Assembly (NCBI GenBank): GCA_947628755.1
Contig: CANRBC010000009.1
Coordinates: 1-64,000 of the forward strand
Length of the DNA: 64,000 bases
DNA from: an uncultured Clostridia bacterium
Lineage (GTDB): Bacteria > Bacillota > Clostridia > Lachnospirales > CAG-274
Direction: 5' to 3'
The translations under genes were made by a program, and so were the position numbers. The notes beneath the pieces are model-generated. The model had not been told where the DNA came from. It made no database searches and saw only the letters and a list, made by a program, of their open reading frames with translations. Positions 35,327 through 44,607 of this stretch are shown here, in pieces; the stretch's first letter is position 1, and every line of letters begins with the position of its first letter.

Positions 35327-36682
35327 ATGAAGCTGCCGAAAGAATATACCGAGAAAATGAAAAGGCTTTTGGGCGAAGAATACGATGCTTACATAGAGAG
35401 CTTTAATGAGCCGAGGCTTTACGGTCTGAGAGCCAACACTCTTAAAATAAGCGCCGAGGAGCTTAAAAACAAAACTGACTGGGAGCTTGAAAATATACCC
35501 TGGTGCAAAGAGGGATTTTACTATAACGGCGAAAGGGTAAGACCTGCAAAGCACCCCTACTACAACGCAGGACTTTTCTATATACAAGAGCCCTCCGCTA
35601 TGTCTACGGGAGCCATGCTGCCAGTCAAGCCCGGGGACAGAGTAATAGATTTGTGTGCAGCTCCGGGAGGAAAAAGCACTCAGGCAGCGGCAAGGCTCAA
35701 GGGCAAAGGCATAATAGTAAGCAATGACATAAGCGCTTCAAGATGTAAGGCTCTTCTTAAAAATATAGAGCTGAGCGGCGTTCCCAACTGTATTATAACA
35801 AATGAAGATCCCAACAGGCTGGCAGACCGCTTTGAAGGGTTTTTCAACAGAGTTATAGTAGACGCTCCCTGCAGCGGCGAGGGTATGTTCAGAAAGGACG
35901 AGGCTGCTGTCAGAAGCTGGGAAACTCATAAGACGGAGCTTTGCTGCTCACTGCAAAGGGATATTCTCAGGGCTGCGGCAAGGCTTCTCAGCGGAGACGG
36001 TATTATAGCCTATTCCACCTGTACATTTGCTCCCGAGGAGGACGAGGGTATGATACAGGAATTCCTAAATGAAAATCCCGATTTTGAGCTTATGGATTTT
36101 GACAAAAGCGGCGGCTTTATTGACGGACAGCCCCAATGGGTAAATGGCAGCGACCAGCTTAAAAAATGCGGAAGGCTCATGCCATACAGGGTAAAGGGAG
36201 AGGGACATTTTCTCTGTCTTCTCCACAAAAAGGGCGTAGATTCATTTGCAGAACCGCCGAGAGACAATACCGCCGATGTCAGACTGCTTGGGGACTACTT
36301 TGATTTTACGGATAAATATCTGAATATTGAAATAAAGGACGACCTTGTAATGCACAGGGAAAGTCTGTTTGCAGTACCCTATTGCCTTGACCTTAAGGGA
36401 CTTAGGGTAATGCGCAGCGGTCTTTATCTTGGCAACTGCAAAAAGAACCGCTTCGAGCCAAGTCAGGCTCTTGCTATGACGCTTAAAAAAGAGGATGCAA
36501 AAATAATCGCAGACTTTAGCCTTGGCGATGATAATTTAAGCCGATATTTAAGAGGCGAGAGCTTTACCGTAGATTGCAGCGACGGCTGGGCTCTCGTATG
36601 TCTTGAGGGATACCCTCTTGGCTGGGGCAAGGTACAAAAAGGCAGACTTAAAAACAAATATCTTCCGGGCTGGATGATATAA
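35327..36682 (+). CDS. rsmF: RsmF-like rRNA (cytosine-C5)-methyltransferase
   Basis: A NOL1/NOP2/Sun-type m5C methyltransferase acting on rRNA. The 451-residue chain has an N-terminal RNA-binding helper domain, SAM motif [18 protein letters not shown] (about 106-123), [14 protein letters not shown] with one catalytic Cys, and [15 protein letters not shown] with the nucleophile Cys. The C-terminal part (about 300-451) is the PUA/RsmF-specific extension. Start at 35327 follows GAGAGGTG; an upstream ATG in frame was rejected. The exact rRNA position is inferred from length and class only. Confidence 0.87.
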   Translation: MKLPKEYTEKMKRLLGEEYDAYIESFNEPRLYGLRANTLKISAEELKNKTDWELENIPWCKEGFYYNGERVRPAKHPYYNAGLFYIQEPSAMSTGAMLPVKPGDRVIDLCAAPGGKSTQAAARLKGKGIIVSNDISASRCKALLKNIELSGVPNCIITNEDPNRLADRFEGFFNRVIVDAPCSGEGMFRKDEAAVRSWETHKTELCCSLQRDILRAAARLLSGDGIIAYSTCTFAPEEDEGMIQEFLNENPDFELMDFDKSGGFIDGQPQWVNGSDQLKKCGRLMPYRVKGEGHFLCLLHKKGVDSFAEPPRDNTADVRLLGDYFDFTDKYLNIEIKDDLVMHRESLFAVPYCLDLKGLRVMRSGLYLGNCKKNRFEPSQALAMTLKKEDAKIIADFSLGDDNLSRYLRGESFTVDCSDGWALVCLEGYPLGWGKVQKGRLKNKYLPGWMI

Positions 36683-36738
36683 AATTTTTTACAATACGCC
36701 CAATAAATAAATTCATAGGGCGGCATAAGAGGTGCGGT

Positions 36739-38604
36739 ATGGATTTTTTGCCCGTTACAAAAGAGGAAATGAAAAAAAGAGGCTGGGAGCAGCCCGACTT
36801 TGTATATGTATGCGGCGATGCCTATGTGGATCACCCGTCCTTTGGCGCAGCTATAATTACGCGTATACTGGAAAGCAAGGGCTACAAGGTATGCGTTTTG
36901 CCTCAGCCTAATTGGAAAAGTACAGAGGACTTTATGCGCTTTGGCAAACCCCGTCTTGCCTTTCTTGTAAGCGGAGGAAATATAGATTCTATGGTAAATC
37001 ACTATTCCGTTGCCAAGAGAAGAAGAGACAGAGATTTGTATTCCCCGGGCGGAGAATCGGGACACAGACCCGACAGGGCAACAATAGTGTACTGTCAGAG
37101 AATAAGAGAGCTGTACGGCAAGGATACTGCCATACTTATAGGCGGCATAGAAGCAAGCCTTCGCCGTCTTTCTCACTATGATTACTGGGACAATAAGGTG
37201 CGGCGCTCAATACTTCTGGATTCACAGGCGGATATACTTATGTACGGCATGGGCGAGCATCAGATAGTGGAGCTGGCAGAGGCGCTTGACAGCGGCATAG
37301 AAGCTAAGGATATAACCTTTGTAAGGGGAACGGTATACAAGACGAAAACACTTGAAAATATATATGAGGACTATATTGAGCTGCCCTCCTTTGAGGAAAG
37401 CTCACAGGATAAGAAAGCATACGCTCAAGGCTTTCTGAAGCAGTATGAAAACACAGACGCCTTAACGGCAAAAATACTTGTCGAGCCATACAGGGACTGC
37501 TATGTCGTACAGAATAAGCCTGCCCTCCCTCTTACACAGGAGGAGTTCGATTACAGCTACGGCTTGCCCTACATGCGTACATATCACCCTATGTATAACT
37601 CAAAGGGCGGCATACCCGCCATAGACGAGGTGCGCTTTAGCATAATAAGCAACAGAGGCTGCTTCGGCAGCTGCAATTTCTGCGCTCTTGCCTTTCACCA
37701 GGGGCGTATAATACAGTCCAGAAGCCATGCTTCCATAATAAAGGAAGCGGAAGGCATGACAAAAGCTCCGGATTTCAAGGGATATATACACGACGTAGGC
37801 GGACCTACGGCCAATTTCAGACAGCCTGCCTGCAAAAAGCAGCTTACGGAAGGCGCCTGCAAAAACAGACAATGTCTTTTTCCCGACGCCTGTAAAAGCC
37901 TTACGGCAGACCACAGCGACTATGTGGCGCTGCTGAGAAAGCTGAGAAAGATACCAAAGGTAAAAAAGGTGTTCATACGCTCCGGCATAAGATACGATTA
38001 TCTTATATATGACAAGGACGAGACCTTTTTCAACGAGCTTTGCAAATATCACATAAGCGGACAGCTTAAGGTAGCTCCCGAACATATATCGCCTCGTGTT
38101 CTGAGCAAAATGGGAAAGCCTTCAAGACAGGTCTACGATTGCTTTACAAAAAAATTTTATGATATAAACAAAAAAATAGGCAAGGAGCAGTACCTTGTTC
38201 CCTATCTTATGAGCTCCCACCCGGGCAGCGATTTAAAGGCGGCTGTGGAGCTGGCGGAATATCTGAGGGACATAGGGCATACGCCGGAGCAGGTGCAGGA
38301 TTTCTATCCTACTCCGGGTACGCTTTCCACCTGTATGTTCTATACGGAGCTTGACCCCCGTACAATGGAAAGGGTATATGTGCCAAAATCTCCCCATGAA
38401 AAGGCTATGCAAAGAGCCCTTATACAATATAAGCTGCCACGCAATTACGACCTTGTATACGAGGCTCTCCTAAAGGTGGGACGCAAGGATTTGATAGGCT
38501 TTGATAAGCATTGTCTTATAAAGCCAAGAAAAATTGAAAATAAGACCAAAAAAACAGCCAAAAAGAAAAAGACAATAAGAAACATGCATAATAAAAAGAG
38601 ATAA
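36739..38604 (+). CDS. YgiQ family radical SAM protein
   Basis: A 621-residue radical SAM enzyme of the UPF0313/YgiQ group with unknown substrate. The N-terminal domain ([20 protein letters not shown] onward) is family-specific. The 4Fe-4S motif is [16 protein letters not shown] (about residues 307-322). The Cys-containing stretch [15 protein letters not shown] (about 373-387) and [11 protein letters not shown] are also conserved. A very basic tail follows residue 594 (many Lys). It is 56 bases after the methyltransferase gene. Confidence 0.88.
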   Translation: MDFLPVTKEEMKKRGWEQPDFVYVCGDAYVDHPSFGAAIITRILESKGYKVCVLPQPNWKSTEDFMRFGKPRLAFLVSGGNIDSMVNHYSVAKRRRDRDLYSPGGESGHRPDRATIVYCQRIRELYGKDTAILIGGIEASLRRLSHYDYWDNKVRRSILLDSQADILMYGMGEHQIVELAEALDSGIEAKDITFVRGTVYKTKTLENIYEDYIELPSFEESSQDKKAYAQGFLKQYENTDALTAKILVEPYRDCYVVQNKPALPLTQEEFDYSYGLPYMRTYHPMYNSKGGIPAIDEVRFSIISNRGCFGSCNFCALAFHQGRIIQSRSHASIIKEAEGMTKAPDFKGYIHDVGGPTANFRQPACKKQLTEGACKNRQCLFPDACKSLTADHSDYVALLRKLRKIPKVKKVFIRSGIRYDYLIYDKDETFFNELCKYHISGQLKVAPEHISPRVLSKMGKPSRQVYDCFTKKFYDINKKIGKEQYLVPYLMSSHPGSDLKAAVELAEYLRDIGHTPEQVQDFYPTPGTLSTCMFYTELDPRTMERVYVPKSPHEKAMQRALIQYKLPRNYDLVYEALLKVGRKDLIGFDKHCLIKPRKIENKTKKTAKKKKTIRNMHNKKR

Positions 38605-38686
38605 AGCCACATATAAACAGAAAAAAATAATAACATAGCCTGCAAAGGGCGGCATAACGCTGCTTATACTGTCAAATCAATATAAT

Positions 38687-38717
38687 AAGCCGAGGGAAAT
38701 TTGCCCTCGGCTTGTTT
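38687..38717 (+). terminator. Terminator of the YgiQ gene
   Basis: AAGCCGAGGG (38687-38696) pairs with CCCTCGGCTT (38704-38713), then GTTT. Confidence 0.7.
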
Positions 38718-38719
38718 AA

Positions 38720-38763
38720 AAAGTAAAATGGAGCTTGTCTTTTGGTATTAAGACAGCTCCATT
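38720..38763 (-). terminator. Terminator downstream of trxA
   Basis: AATGGAGCT and TGTCTT pair with AAGACA and GCTCCATT (38727-38763). On the minus strand the stem runs into TTTTACTTTTT. A second inverted repeat, ATATGACGA with TCGTCATAT (38803-38846), lies between it and the trxA stop. Confidence 0.65.
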
Positions 38764-38854
38764 ACAGAGGGATAATTATTTACATTTGTTTGGAAAGACA
38801 TATATGACGACGCTTCGTCGGAGTAAGTCAAATTTTATCGTCATATTGCTTTGT

Positions 38855-39160
38855 CTATATAAGATTCAATATTTCATCTCTTGATATAACGCCTACGCTT
38901 TTTTTGCTGAGCTTACCGTCTCTGAATACCATAAGAGTGGGTATTGACATAACGCCAAACTCCTGCGCCAGCTCAGGCTGTTCGTCAATATTGACCTTGC
39001 CTACCTTAATGGCGGTGGTTTCCCCTGCGATTTTATCCACCACAGGCGAAAGCATCTGACACGGACCGCACCATGCTGCCCAGAAATCCACAAGCACAGG
39101 CTTGCTGCTCTTTATTACCTCGTTGTCAAAATTATCCTTAGTCAATGTAACAACACTCAT
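38855..39160 (-). CDS. trxA: Thioredoxin
   Basis: A 101-residue cytoplasmic thioredoxin that reduces protein disulphides. The active site is WAAWCGPCQM (about residues 26-35) and the cis-Pro loop is MSIPTLMVF. ATG at 39160 follows GAGAGGTG; an in-frame TTG one codon earlier is less likely. No thioredoxin reductase gene is near. It lies 43 bases after a DtxR-type regulator gene in the same direction. Confidence 0.95.
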   Translation of the reverse strand: MSVVTLTKDNFDNEVIKSSKPVLVDFWAAWCGPCQMLSPVVDKIAGETTAIKVGKVNIDEQPELAQEFGVMSIPTLMVFRDGKLSKKSVGVISRDEILNLI

Positions 39161-39203
39161 CAAAACACCTCTCTTTTCATTAGTATCTCATAGTATACAG
39201 GCT

Positions 39204-39569
39204 TTATTCCTTAAAAAATTTTTCTTTTATCTTGTCAAAAGACACGGGGCTTATAACGTGCTCTATTCTGCAGGCGTCGGCAACGGCAGTCTTTTCATCA
39301 ACGCCGAGAGAAATAAGAAATTTGGAAAGCACCTGATGTCTTTCGTAAATGGTTTCGGCAATTTTGCGACCGCTTTCCGTAAGCAATATCTGATTAAGGG
39401 CGTCGGTTTCGATATGACCTTCTTTTTTGAGCACAGACATGGCGCGGCTTACGCTTGGCTTGGAAAATCCAAGCTCATTGGCAACGTCTATTGAACGCAC
39501 ATAGCCGTTTCTTTCCTTTAAAATCAATATAGTTTCGAGATAATTCTCGCCTGATTCCTGAATAGCCAT
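39204..39569 (-). CDS. DtxR/MntR-family metal-dependent transcriptional regulator
   Basis: A 121-residue repressor-like protein sensing Mn or Fe. The N-terminal winged helix includes YVRSIDVANELGFSKPSVSRA (about 23-43, recognition helix LGFSKPSVSRAM). The dimerisation and metal-binding part holds ERHQVLSKFL and ACRIEHVIS, with His, Cys and Glu ligands of this family. The length matches short MntR-type members without an SH3-like domain. Ribosome site AAGGAGGCG. Its targets are not visible here; no metal transporter adjoins. Confidence 0.85.
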   Translation of the reverse strand: MAIQESGENYLETILILKERNGYVRSIDVANELGFSKPSVSRAMSVLKKEGHIETDALNQILLTESGRKIAETIYERHQVLSKFLISLGVDEKTAVADACRIEHVISPVSFDKIKEKFFKE

Positions 39570-39637
39570 AAAAACGCCTCCTTACTCCTAATCATACCAT
39601 AATGTATGCCCTTTTTCAACAATTTTTTGTAAGGCGG

Positions 39638-40711
39638 TCAATCGCCAAAGGATATGCCTATATTCCTTGCGGTAAGTATCACTTCGTCGTCGGCAGGCAC
39701 ATTTTTGAGCTTGCCAGCTACCTCCTCCAAGGGAACGGGAACAACGCTGCCGTTTTGCATACCTGCCATATTGCCGTACTGCTTATTGAGTATAAGCTCT
39801 GCCGCTCCTGCGCCGAATCTGGTGGTAAGCACTCTGTCGTAGGCGTTGGGAGCGCCGCCTCTTTGGATATGTCCGGGCACTACTACTCTTACCTCATGAT
39901 TGGTGGCAGAGGCTATTTCATCAGCTACTCGGTAGGCAATGGAGGGCTGTGGCATAACTGCTCTGTGCGCCTTGAACTCCTTCTTTGTCATTTTGCTTTC
40001 CTCAACGGAAATTGCGCCCTCTGCAACGGCTATTATGGAAAAGCCCTTGCCCTCCTTTGTACGGGCATCTATTTCCTCGGTTATTTTTTTGATGTCATAG
40101 GGTATCTCAGGCAGAAGTATAATATCAGCGCCGCCTGCAACTCCCGCATAGAGAGTGAGCCAGCCTGCCTTGTGTCCCATTATTTCTATTACGAATATTC
40201 TGCCGTGGGATGTAGCTGTGGTGTGTATTCTGTCTATTACGTCCGTAGCCACGTCAAGGGCAGATGTAAAGCCGAATGTAATATCCGTACCCCAAAGGTC
40301 ATTGTCTATTGTCTTAGGCAGAGTAACTATATTGAGACCCTCTTGGCTGAGCAGGTTTGCGGTCTTGTGAGTGCCGTTTCCCCCCAGTATAACAAGGCAG
40401 TCCAAGTCCATTTTTTTGTAGTTATCCTTCATTGCCTTTACCTTGTCTATACCGTCCTCTTCTATAACGGTCATTTTCTTAAAGGGCTTTCTGGAGGTGC
40501 CAAGTATAGTGCCGCCTCTTGTAAGTATTCCCGAAAAATCTCTGCTTCTGAGCTTTTTGTAATTGCCCTCTATAAGTCCCTTATAGCCGTCGAGTATACC
40601 GTAGATTTCCACGTCCTTGCCCAGCTTGTTATAAAGCGCCTTTGCAACGCCTCTCATTGTAGCGTTAAGACCCTGACAGTCGCCGCCGCTTGTCAGCATA
40701 CCTATTTTCAT
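39638..40711 (-). CDS. pfkA: 6-phosphofructokinase, atypical donor signature
   Basis: Phosphorylates fructose 6-phosphate in glycolysis. The 357-residue chain begins IGMLTSGGDCQGLNA and has the catalytic PKTIDNDLWGTD. The donor site reads GGNGTHKTA instead of GGDGS: the Gly that favours ATP is kept, while the Lys in PKTIDND is the one linked to pyrophosphate-using or mixed members. The donor cannot be assigned with confidence. The start overlaps the upstream ATP-grasp gene as ATGA and has AAGGAG. Confidence 0.9.
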   Translation of the reverse strand: MKIGMLTSGGDCQGLNATMRGVAKALYNKLGKDVEIYGILDGYKGLIEGNYKKLRSRDFSGILTRGGTILGTSRKPFKKMTVIEEDGIDKVKAMKDNYKKMDLDCLVILGGNGTHKTANLLSQEGLNIVTLPKTIDNDLWGTDITFGFTSALDVATDVIDRIHTTATSHGRIFVIEIMGHKAGWLTLYAGVAGGADIILLPEIPYDIKKITEEIDARTKEGKGFSIIAVAEGAISVEESKMTKKEFKAHRAVMPQPSIAYRVADEIASATNHEVRVVVPGHIQRGGAPNAYDRVLTTRFGAGAAELILNKQYGNMAGMQNGSVVPVPLEEVAGKLKNVPADDEVILTARNIGISFGD

Positions 40712-41496
40712 TTCGTCATCTCCTTAATTATATAGTTTGCATACATTTTCACAATATCTATATCCGTGCAGGAATATACCATACGGCTTCCTGCAACGTC
40801 CTCAATTTCGTTAAACACTATACTGCCATTGTTGAATACGAAGTCAATGCCTACAAAATCAAAGTCAAACATTTCTGTTATGCGTTTTACAAGAGCCTTT
40901 TCATCATCGGAAAGGTTATATACCGACGCCTTGCCGCCAAGACAGTAATTGCTTCTGAAATCCTTGTCCGACTGACGGAGCATGGCGCATATAATTTCTT
41001 TTCCTATTACATATACGCGCAAATCCTTGCCTCTGTCCGACGCCACACGCTGTATAACATAATTTCCGTTAGGGTACATATACAGTCTTTCATTAAGCTC
41101 ATTACGGGAGTTTACCATAAACACTCTGTCGCCGCCGTGACTGTTCTTTGGCTTTATCACAACGGGAAATTCCTTTACATCCTCGGCGTTGTAGAAGGTA
41201 TCCATTATATCGATGCCCTTGTCAGTCATAAATTTATATGTAAGCGCCTTGTCGTTGGTAATGCGTGATACCTCGTAGCTGTTGAAGCAGCGCACGCCGG
41301 AGCTTTCCAGCTTTTTTGTTATTTCGGGAGCTATTACACGGACTATGGCAAAGTCGGGCTTTTCTATTTTGAATATCTCGTCGGTATATATGAGCTTCAG
41401 CTCGATATTTTTCTTGGCAAAGTCGTCAATAAAGAGCTGTATGTAATTTTTGTTCCGCTCTGCGGCAGTTCTTTCGTAAATTATTACACCAAACAT
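40708..41496 (-). CDS. ATP-grasp (RimK-like) ligase, second of a tandem pair
   Basis: A 262-residue ATP-grasp enzyme of the RimK type that would join an amino acid to a carboxylate through an acyl phosphate. It parallels its neighbour: FPVVIKPKNSHGGDRVFMV (nucleotide site), DLRVYVIGKEI, MLRQSDKDFRSN and a metal-binding end FNEIEDVAGS. In this last motif the usual E-x-N is E-x-E. It overlaps the upstream paralogue by 13 bases and pfkA by 4. Substrate unknown. Confidence 0.75.
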   Translation of the reverse strand: MFGVIIYERTAAERNKNYIQLFIDDFAKKNIELKLIYTDEIFKIEKPDFAIVRVIAPEITKKLESSGVRCFNSYEVSRITNDKALTYKFMTDKGIDIMDTFYNAEDVKEFPVVIKPKNSHGGDRVFMVNSRNELNERLYMYPNGNYVIQRVASDRGKDLRVYVIGKEIICAMLRQSDKDFRSNYCLGGKASVYNLSDDEKALVKRITEMFDFDFVGIDFVFNNGSIVFNEIEDVAGSRMVYSCTDIDIVKMYANYIIKEMTK

Positions 41497-42332
41497 TTTT
41501 CCACATACTCTCCTATCTTATCTGCAATGTTTATGCCTGTACAGTCGTATATATTTTTGAAATGGGCGTTTGAATTGACCTCGCACAGCAAGGGACCGTC
41601 CTTGCTCATAAGTATGTCCACTCCGCCGAAGTCCAGATCCAGAATACGGCATACCCTTTCCGCAAGGCTTATTTCCTCGGCGGAGGGTATGTATTTCTCC
41701 ATAACGCCGCCGTTTGTGATATTTGCTCTGAAATCATTGTCGTTTCTGCGGAGCATAGAAGCCTCCGCCTTGCCGCCCACTACGTTTATGCGTATGTCGC
41801 GCCCTCTGCTCTCGGCAATGAATTTCTGAAAAATAAGAGGCTCGGAGGTGCTTTTGACTATGCGCTCCGCCTGTTCGGGGCTTTCCGCCATATACACCTG
41901 ATAACCAAAGGAGCCGAAGCATTCCTTTATAATAAAGGGATAGCCAAGATACTTTCCCGCCTTTTTTACAAAGTCTGTATTATTGTAGCCTATATTTCTG
42001 TAGGTCATGGGGGCGGGTATAGTTTTCGGCATAGGCACTTTACCCTCCAGAGCTATGTATGTAAGCGCTTTGTTGTCGCATACCTCAATGGCTCTGCTGC
42101 TGTTGAAAAGCCGCAGTCCCATAGCCTCAAGCCGCTTTGCAAGTACAATATCCTTGTCCCAGAAAAGCACAAAATCGGGAAGTCCGCGGTTACTGTCCAT
42201 AAACGCAAGCTCGGTATTTGTGTATACGTCTATAATATGTCCCCTGCATTCAAATGCCGTCTTAAGCCAGCGGTATATTTCATTGAACTTGGTACTGCTC
42301 AGAAAGCCGTTTACCACAAGCCACCCTCGCAT
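41484..42332 (-). CDS. ATP-grasp (RimK-like) ligase, first of a tandem pair
   Basis: A 282-residue RimK-like ATP-grasp protein. A Rossmann-like N-domain (residues 1-90) precedes YPFIIKECFGSFGYQVYM, FIAESRGRDIRINVVGG, LRRNDNDFRANITNGG and the metal-ligand motif LLCEVNSNAHFKN, all as expected. Known relatives add Glu to ribosomal protein S6, coenzyme F420 or LysW, but no such substrate gene is here. It heads the run ligase-ligase-pfkA, with its own promoter and AAAGGAGTGA. Confidence 0.78.
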   Translation of the reverse strand: MRGWLVVNGFLSSTKFNEIYRWLKTAFECRGHIIDVYTNTELAFMDSNRGLPDFVLFWDKDIVLAKRLEAMGLRLFNSSRAIEVCDNKALTYIALEGKVPMPKTIPAPMTYRNIGYNNTDFVKKAGKYLGYPFIIKECFGSFGYQVYMAESPEQAERIVKSTSEPLIFQKFIAESRGRDIRINVVGGKAEASMLRRNDNDFRANITNGGVMEKYIPSAEEISLAERVCRILDLDFGGVDILMSKDGPLLCEVNSNAHFKNIYDCTGINIADKIGEYVEKCLV

Positions 42333-42351
42333 GCTATCACTCCTTTAGTAT

Positions 42352-42380
42352 AGTATACTACTATATGGAGATTTTGGCAA
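42352..42380 (-). promoter_or_regulatory. Promoter of the ATP-grasp/pfkA operon
   Basis: Minus strand TTGCCA (42375-42380), 17 bases, TATACT (42352-42357); a second TATACT overlaps at 42347-42352. Confidence 0.7.
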
Positions 42381-42426
42381 ATGGAAATGTAAAAGGGCGG
42401 TACAGGAAATATAGCCGAGAAAATGC

Positions 42427-43002
42427 TCAGAAACTGATGCCCAGCATTTCAAGAGGCTTTTTTGAGAAAAATTCCAGTACCAGATCTATTGCCATATCGG
42501 GGTCGGTACGGTCGTTGTTTATCCACCATTTCAGCATAAGCACAAAAAGCGTGCAGTACACCTCTATAAGCAGCTTTTCGTCAGTAAGTATTGCGTCCTT
42601 GTGGCTGTGGGTCTCCATGAGTATAACAGGGGCTATCTTGTCGTACAGCTTATTGAGAAAAGCCATATTGTTCTCATCGTTTATAAGTATTGAAAAGACC
42701 TCCTTTTCCTTTCTTATATTCATGAGAAGAGCCACAACGGGCTTTCGCTGCTCGTGACCCTTAAGCTCGTGCAGTCTTTTCATAGTGGATTCAGGGTCAA
42801 GCAGGGCTATAAGCTCATTGCATATTTCATCGTAAAGAGCCTGCTTTGTATCATAGTGCATATAGAATGTCTTTCTGTTTATAAGAGCCTTTTCCGCTAT
42901 GTCCGTTATAGTTATGTTGTTGTAGCCTTTTTCTTTCGTTAATTCAAGAAAAGCGTTTTTTATTGCCTTCTTGCTTTTTATTATTCTCAAGTCCGTTTTC
43001 AT
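42427..43002 (-). CDS. TetR/AcrR family transcriptional regulator
   Basis: A 191-residue TetR-type protein. The N-terminal helix-turn-helix covers ITITDIAEKALINRKTFYMHY (about 30-50). The C-terminal ligand-binding half is of the TetR_C type with WWINND near residue 158. It is divergent from, and 208 bases away from, the periplasmic-adaptor and RND genes. It probably regulates that pump; no perfect operator palindrome was found between them. Confidence 0.85.
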   Translation of the reverse strand: MKTDLRIIKSKKAIKNAFLELTKEKGYNNITITDIAEKALINRKTFYMHYDTKQALYDEICNELIALLDPESTMKRLHELKGHEQRKPVVALLMNIRKEKEVFSILINDENNMAFLNKLYDKIAPVILMETHSHKDAILTDEKLLIEVYCTLFVLMLKWWINNDRTDPDMAIDLVLEFFSKKPLEMLGISF

Positions 43003-43118
43003 TATATACTCCCTCCTTATGTTACCATTTTATTACAATTTCAAAAAATATGCAATACCATATACAGATAAGAAACACTTTGATTAAAAATGTATAATAA
43101 GCAATAAGCGGTATTTTA

Positions 43119-43147
43119 TTGACCATTGAAAAAGAAAATGACATTAT
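43119..43147 (+). promoter_or_regulatory. Candidate promoter of the efflux genes
   Basis: TTGACC (43119-43124), 17 bases, CATTAT (43142-43147); a TetR-type operator would be expected to overlap it. Confidence 0.4.
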
Positions 43148-43210
43148 TTATATTTATTTATATAGCATAAAATATTGTAATGAATATATACGTTAAAGGG
43201 AGGATATATA

Positions 43211-44605
43211 ATGAAAAGAAAAACGGCGCTCGCCCTGTCGATACTGCTTGTGCTGTGTACAGGCTGCGGCGACAAAAAGACAGAGAATACGGAGCAGACT
43301 GCAAAGCTGGTAAAGACACAGTCTGTTTCAGAGCAAAGCGTTTCAACGGGATACAGCTATATAGGAATAGTAAAGGCAAAGGATACCAAAAATTACGCCT
43401 TCCTCACAGGGGGGAAAATAGCTGAGATATGCGTTGAAAAGGGTCAGAAATTCAATGCGGGAGATGTTCTTGCCAAGCTGGATACAACTACTATGGAGTA
43501 CAATGCCTCCATAGGGGAGAATACCAAGAATCAGGCAAATGCCACATTGCAGAAAACAATAAGCACTTATGACACCAATATTGCCAATGCCAAAAGCCAG
43601 ATAGCCACTCTTGACGAAAGTATAGCTGCCGCTCAGAAGGGCATAGACGCAGGTGAAAAGGGCATTGCTGCTCTTGAAAAGGGTCTTGTGGCAGAGGAGG
43701 AAAATATAGCGGCAGGACAGACGGCTCTGGACACTCTTAAGGGAGAGCTTGACGCCGCAAGAGAGATAAATGCAGCAGGCGGTCTTTCAGACAAGGATTT
43801 GGAGTCAGCCGAGAGTACATACAAGACAAAGGCGGCAGAGCTTGACGCCGCAAAGGCTACCCATGAGGGCAACAAGGCGGAGCTTGAGAGCAAGAGGGCG
43901 GAGCTTGACAGCAAGAGAGCAGAGCTTGATACTGCCAAGGCGCAGAAGACACAGGCGCAAAAGAGCCTTGACAATCTTATAACCAGCAAGGCAAAAGACG
44001 TAGAAGCGGCACAGGCAAGCGTAAAGAGCGCCTCTACGTCAAACGACATAGTGCGCAAGAATATAAACGATTCCACACTTAAGGCGGACTCCGAGGGCTA
44101 TGTAATGGAGCTGCCCTTTAAGGAGGGCGAAATAGTATCCGCAGGCTATCCCGTTGTCGTTGCAAAGAGCAAGGAGCTTGTGGTAACAATAGGCGCTTCC
44201 GACAGCGAATACAAGAATATAAAGGTAGGCGGCAAGGCTCTTATAAACGGCGAAAGCAAGGGCACTGTATCTACAATAGCTCAGTATCCCGACGAAAAGA
44301 CAAGGACATACGCCGTAGATATAGAAATAGACGGAGACTATACAATAGGCGAGACCGTAGATGTTAAGATAATAACAGGCTCTGCGGGAGGCTGCTATGT
44401 CCCCATAGACGCAGTATTCAATTCCGAGGGCGTGGACTATGTATATGCAGTGGATTCCGAGGGCAGAGTTCATAAAAAGCAGGTAGTGCTGGGAGATTTC
44501 TCAGGCGACAAGGTAGAAGTGCAGATAGACGACCCTACGGCACTTGTTGTTACTGAGGGCATAAAGAATCTGAGAGAAAATGACCTTGTAAAAACGGAGG
44601 CGTAG
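43211..44605 (+). CDS. RND efflux adaptor lipoprotein (HlyD/MFP family)
   Basis: A 464-residue membrane-fusion protein working with the RND gene that starts 2 bases later. The lipobox is LCTGCGD (Cys at about 19). A lipoyl half (KNYAFLTGGKIAEICVEKGQ) is followed by a very long coiled coil (about 105-260) with near-repeats AELESKRAELDSKRAELD. The second lipoyl half (LKADSEGYVMELPFKEGEIV) and a beta-barrel and proximal domain come next. In a monoderm it would hold the pump complex outside the membrane. Ribosome site GGGAGGATATA. Confidence 0.87.
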   Translation: MKRKTALALSILLVLCTGCGDKKTENTEQTAKLVKTQSVSEQSVSTGYSYIGIVKAKDTKNYAFLTGGKIAEICVEKGQKFNAGDVLAKLDTTTMEYNASIGENTKNQANATLQKTISTYDTNIANAKSQIATLDESIAAAQKGIDAGEKGIAALEKGLVAEEENIAAGQTALDTLKGELDAAREINAAGGLSDKDLESAESTYKTKAAELDAAKATHEGNKAELESKRAELDSKRAELDTAKAQKTQAQKSLDNLITSKAKDVEAAQASVKSASTSNDIVRKNINDSTLKADSEGYVMELPFKEGEIVSAGYPVVVAKSKELVVTIGASDSEYKNIKVGGKALINGESKGTVSTIAQYPDEKTRTYAVDIEIDGDYTIGETVDVKIITGSAGGCYVPIDAVFNSEGVDYVYAVDSEGRVHKKQVVLGDFSGDKVEVQIDDPTALVVTEGIKNLRENDLVKTEA

Positions 44606-44607
44606 TT

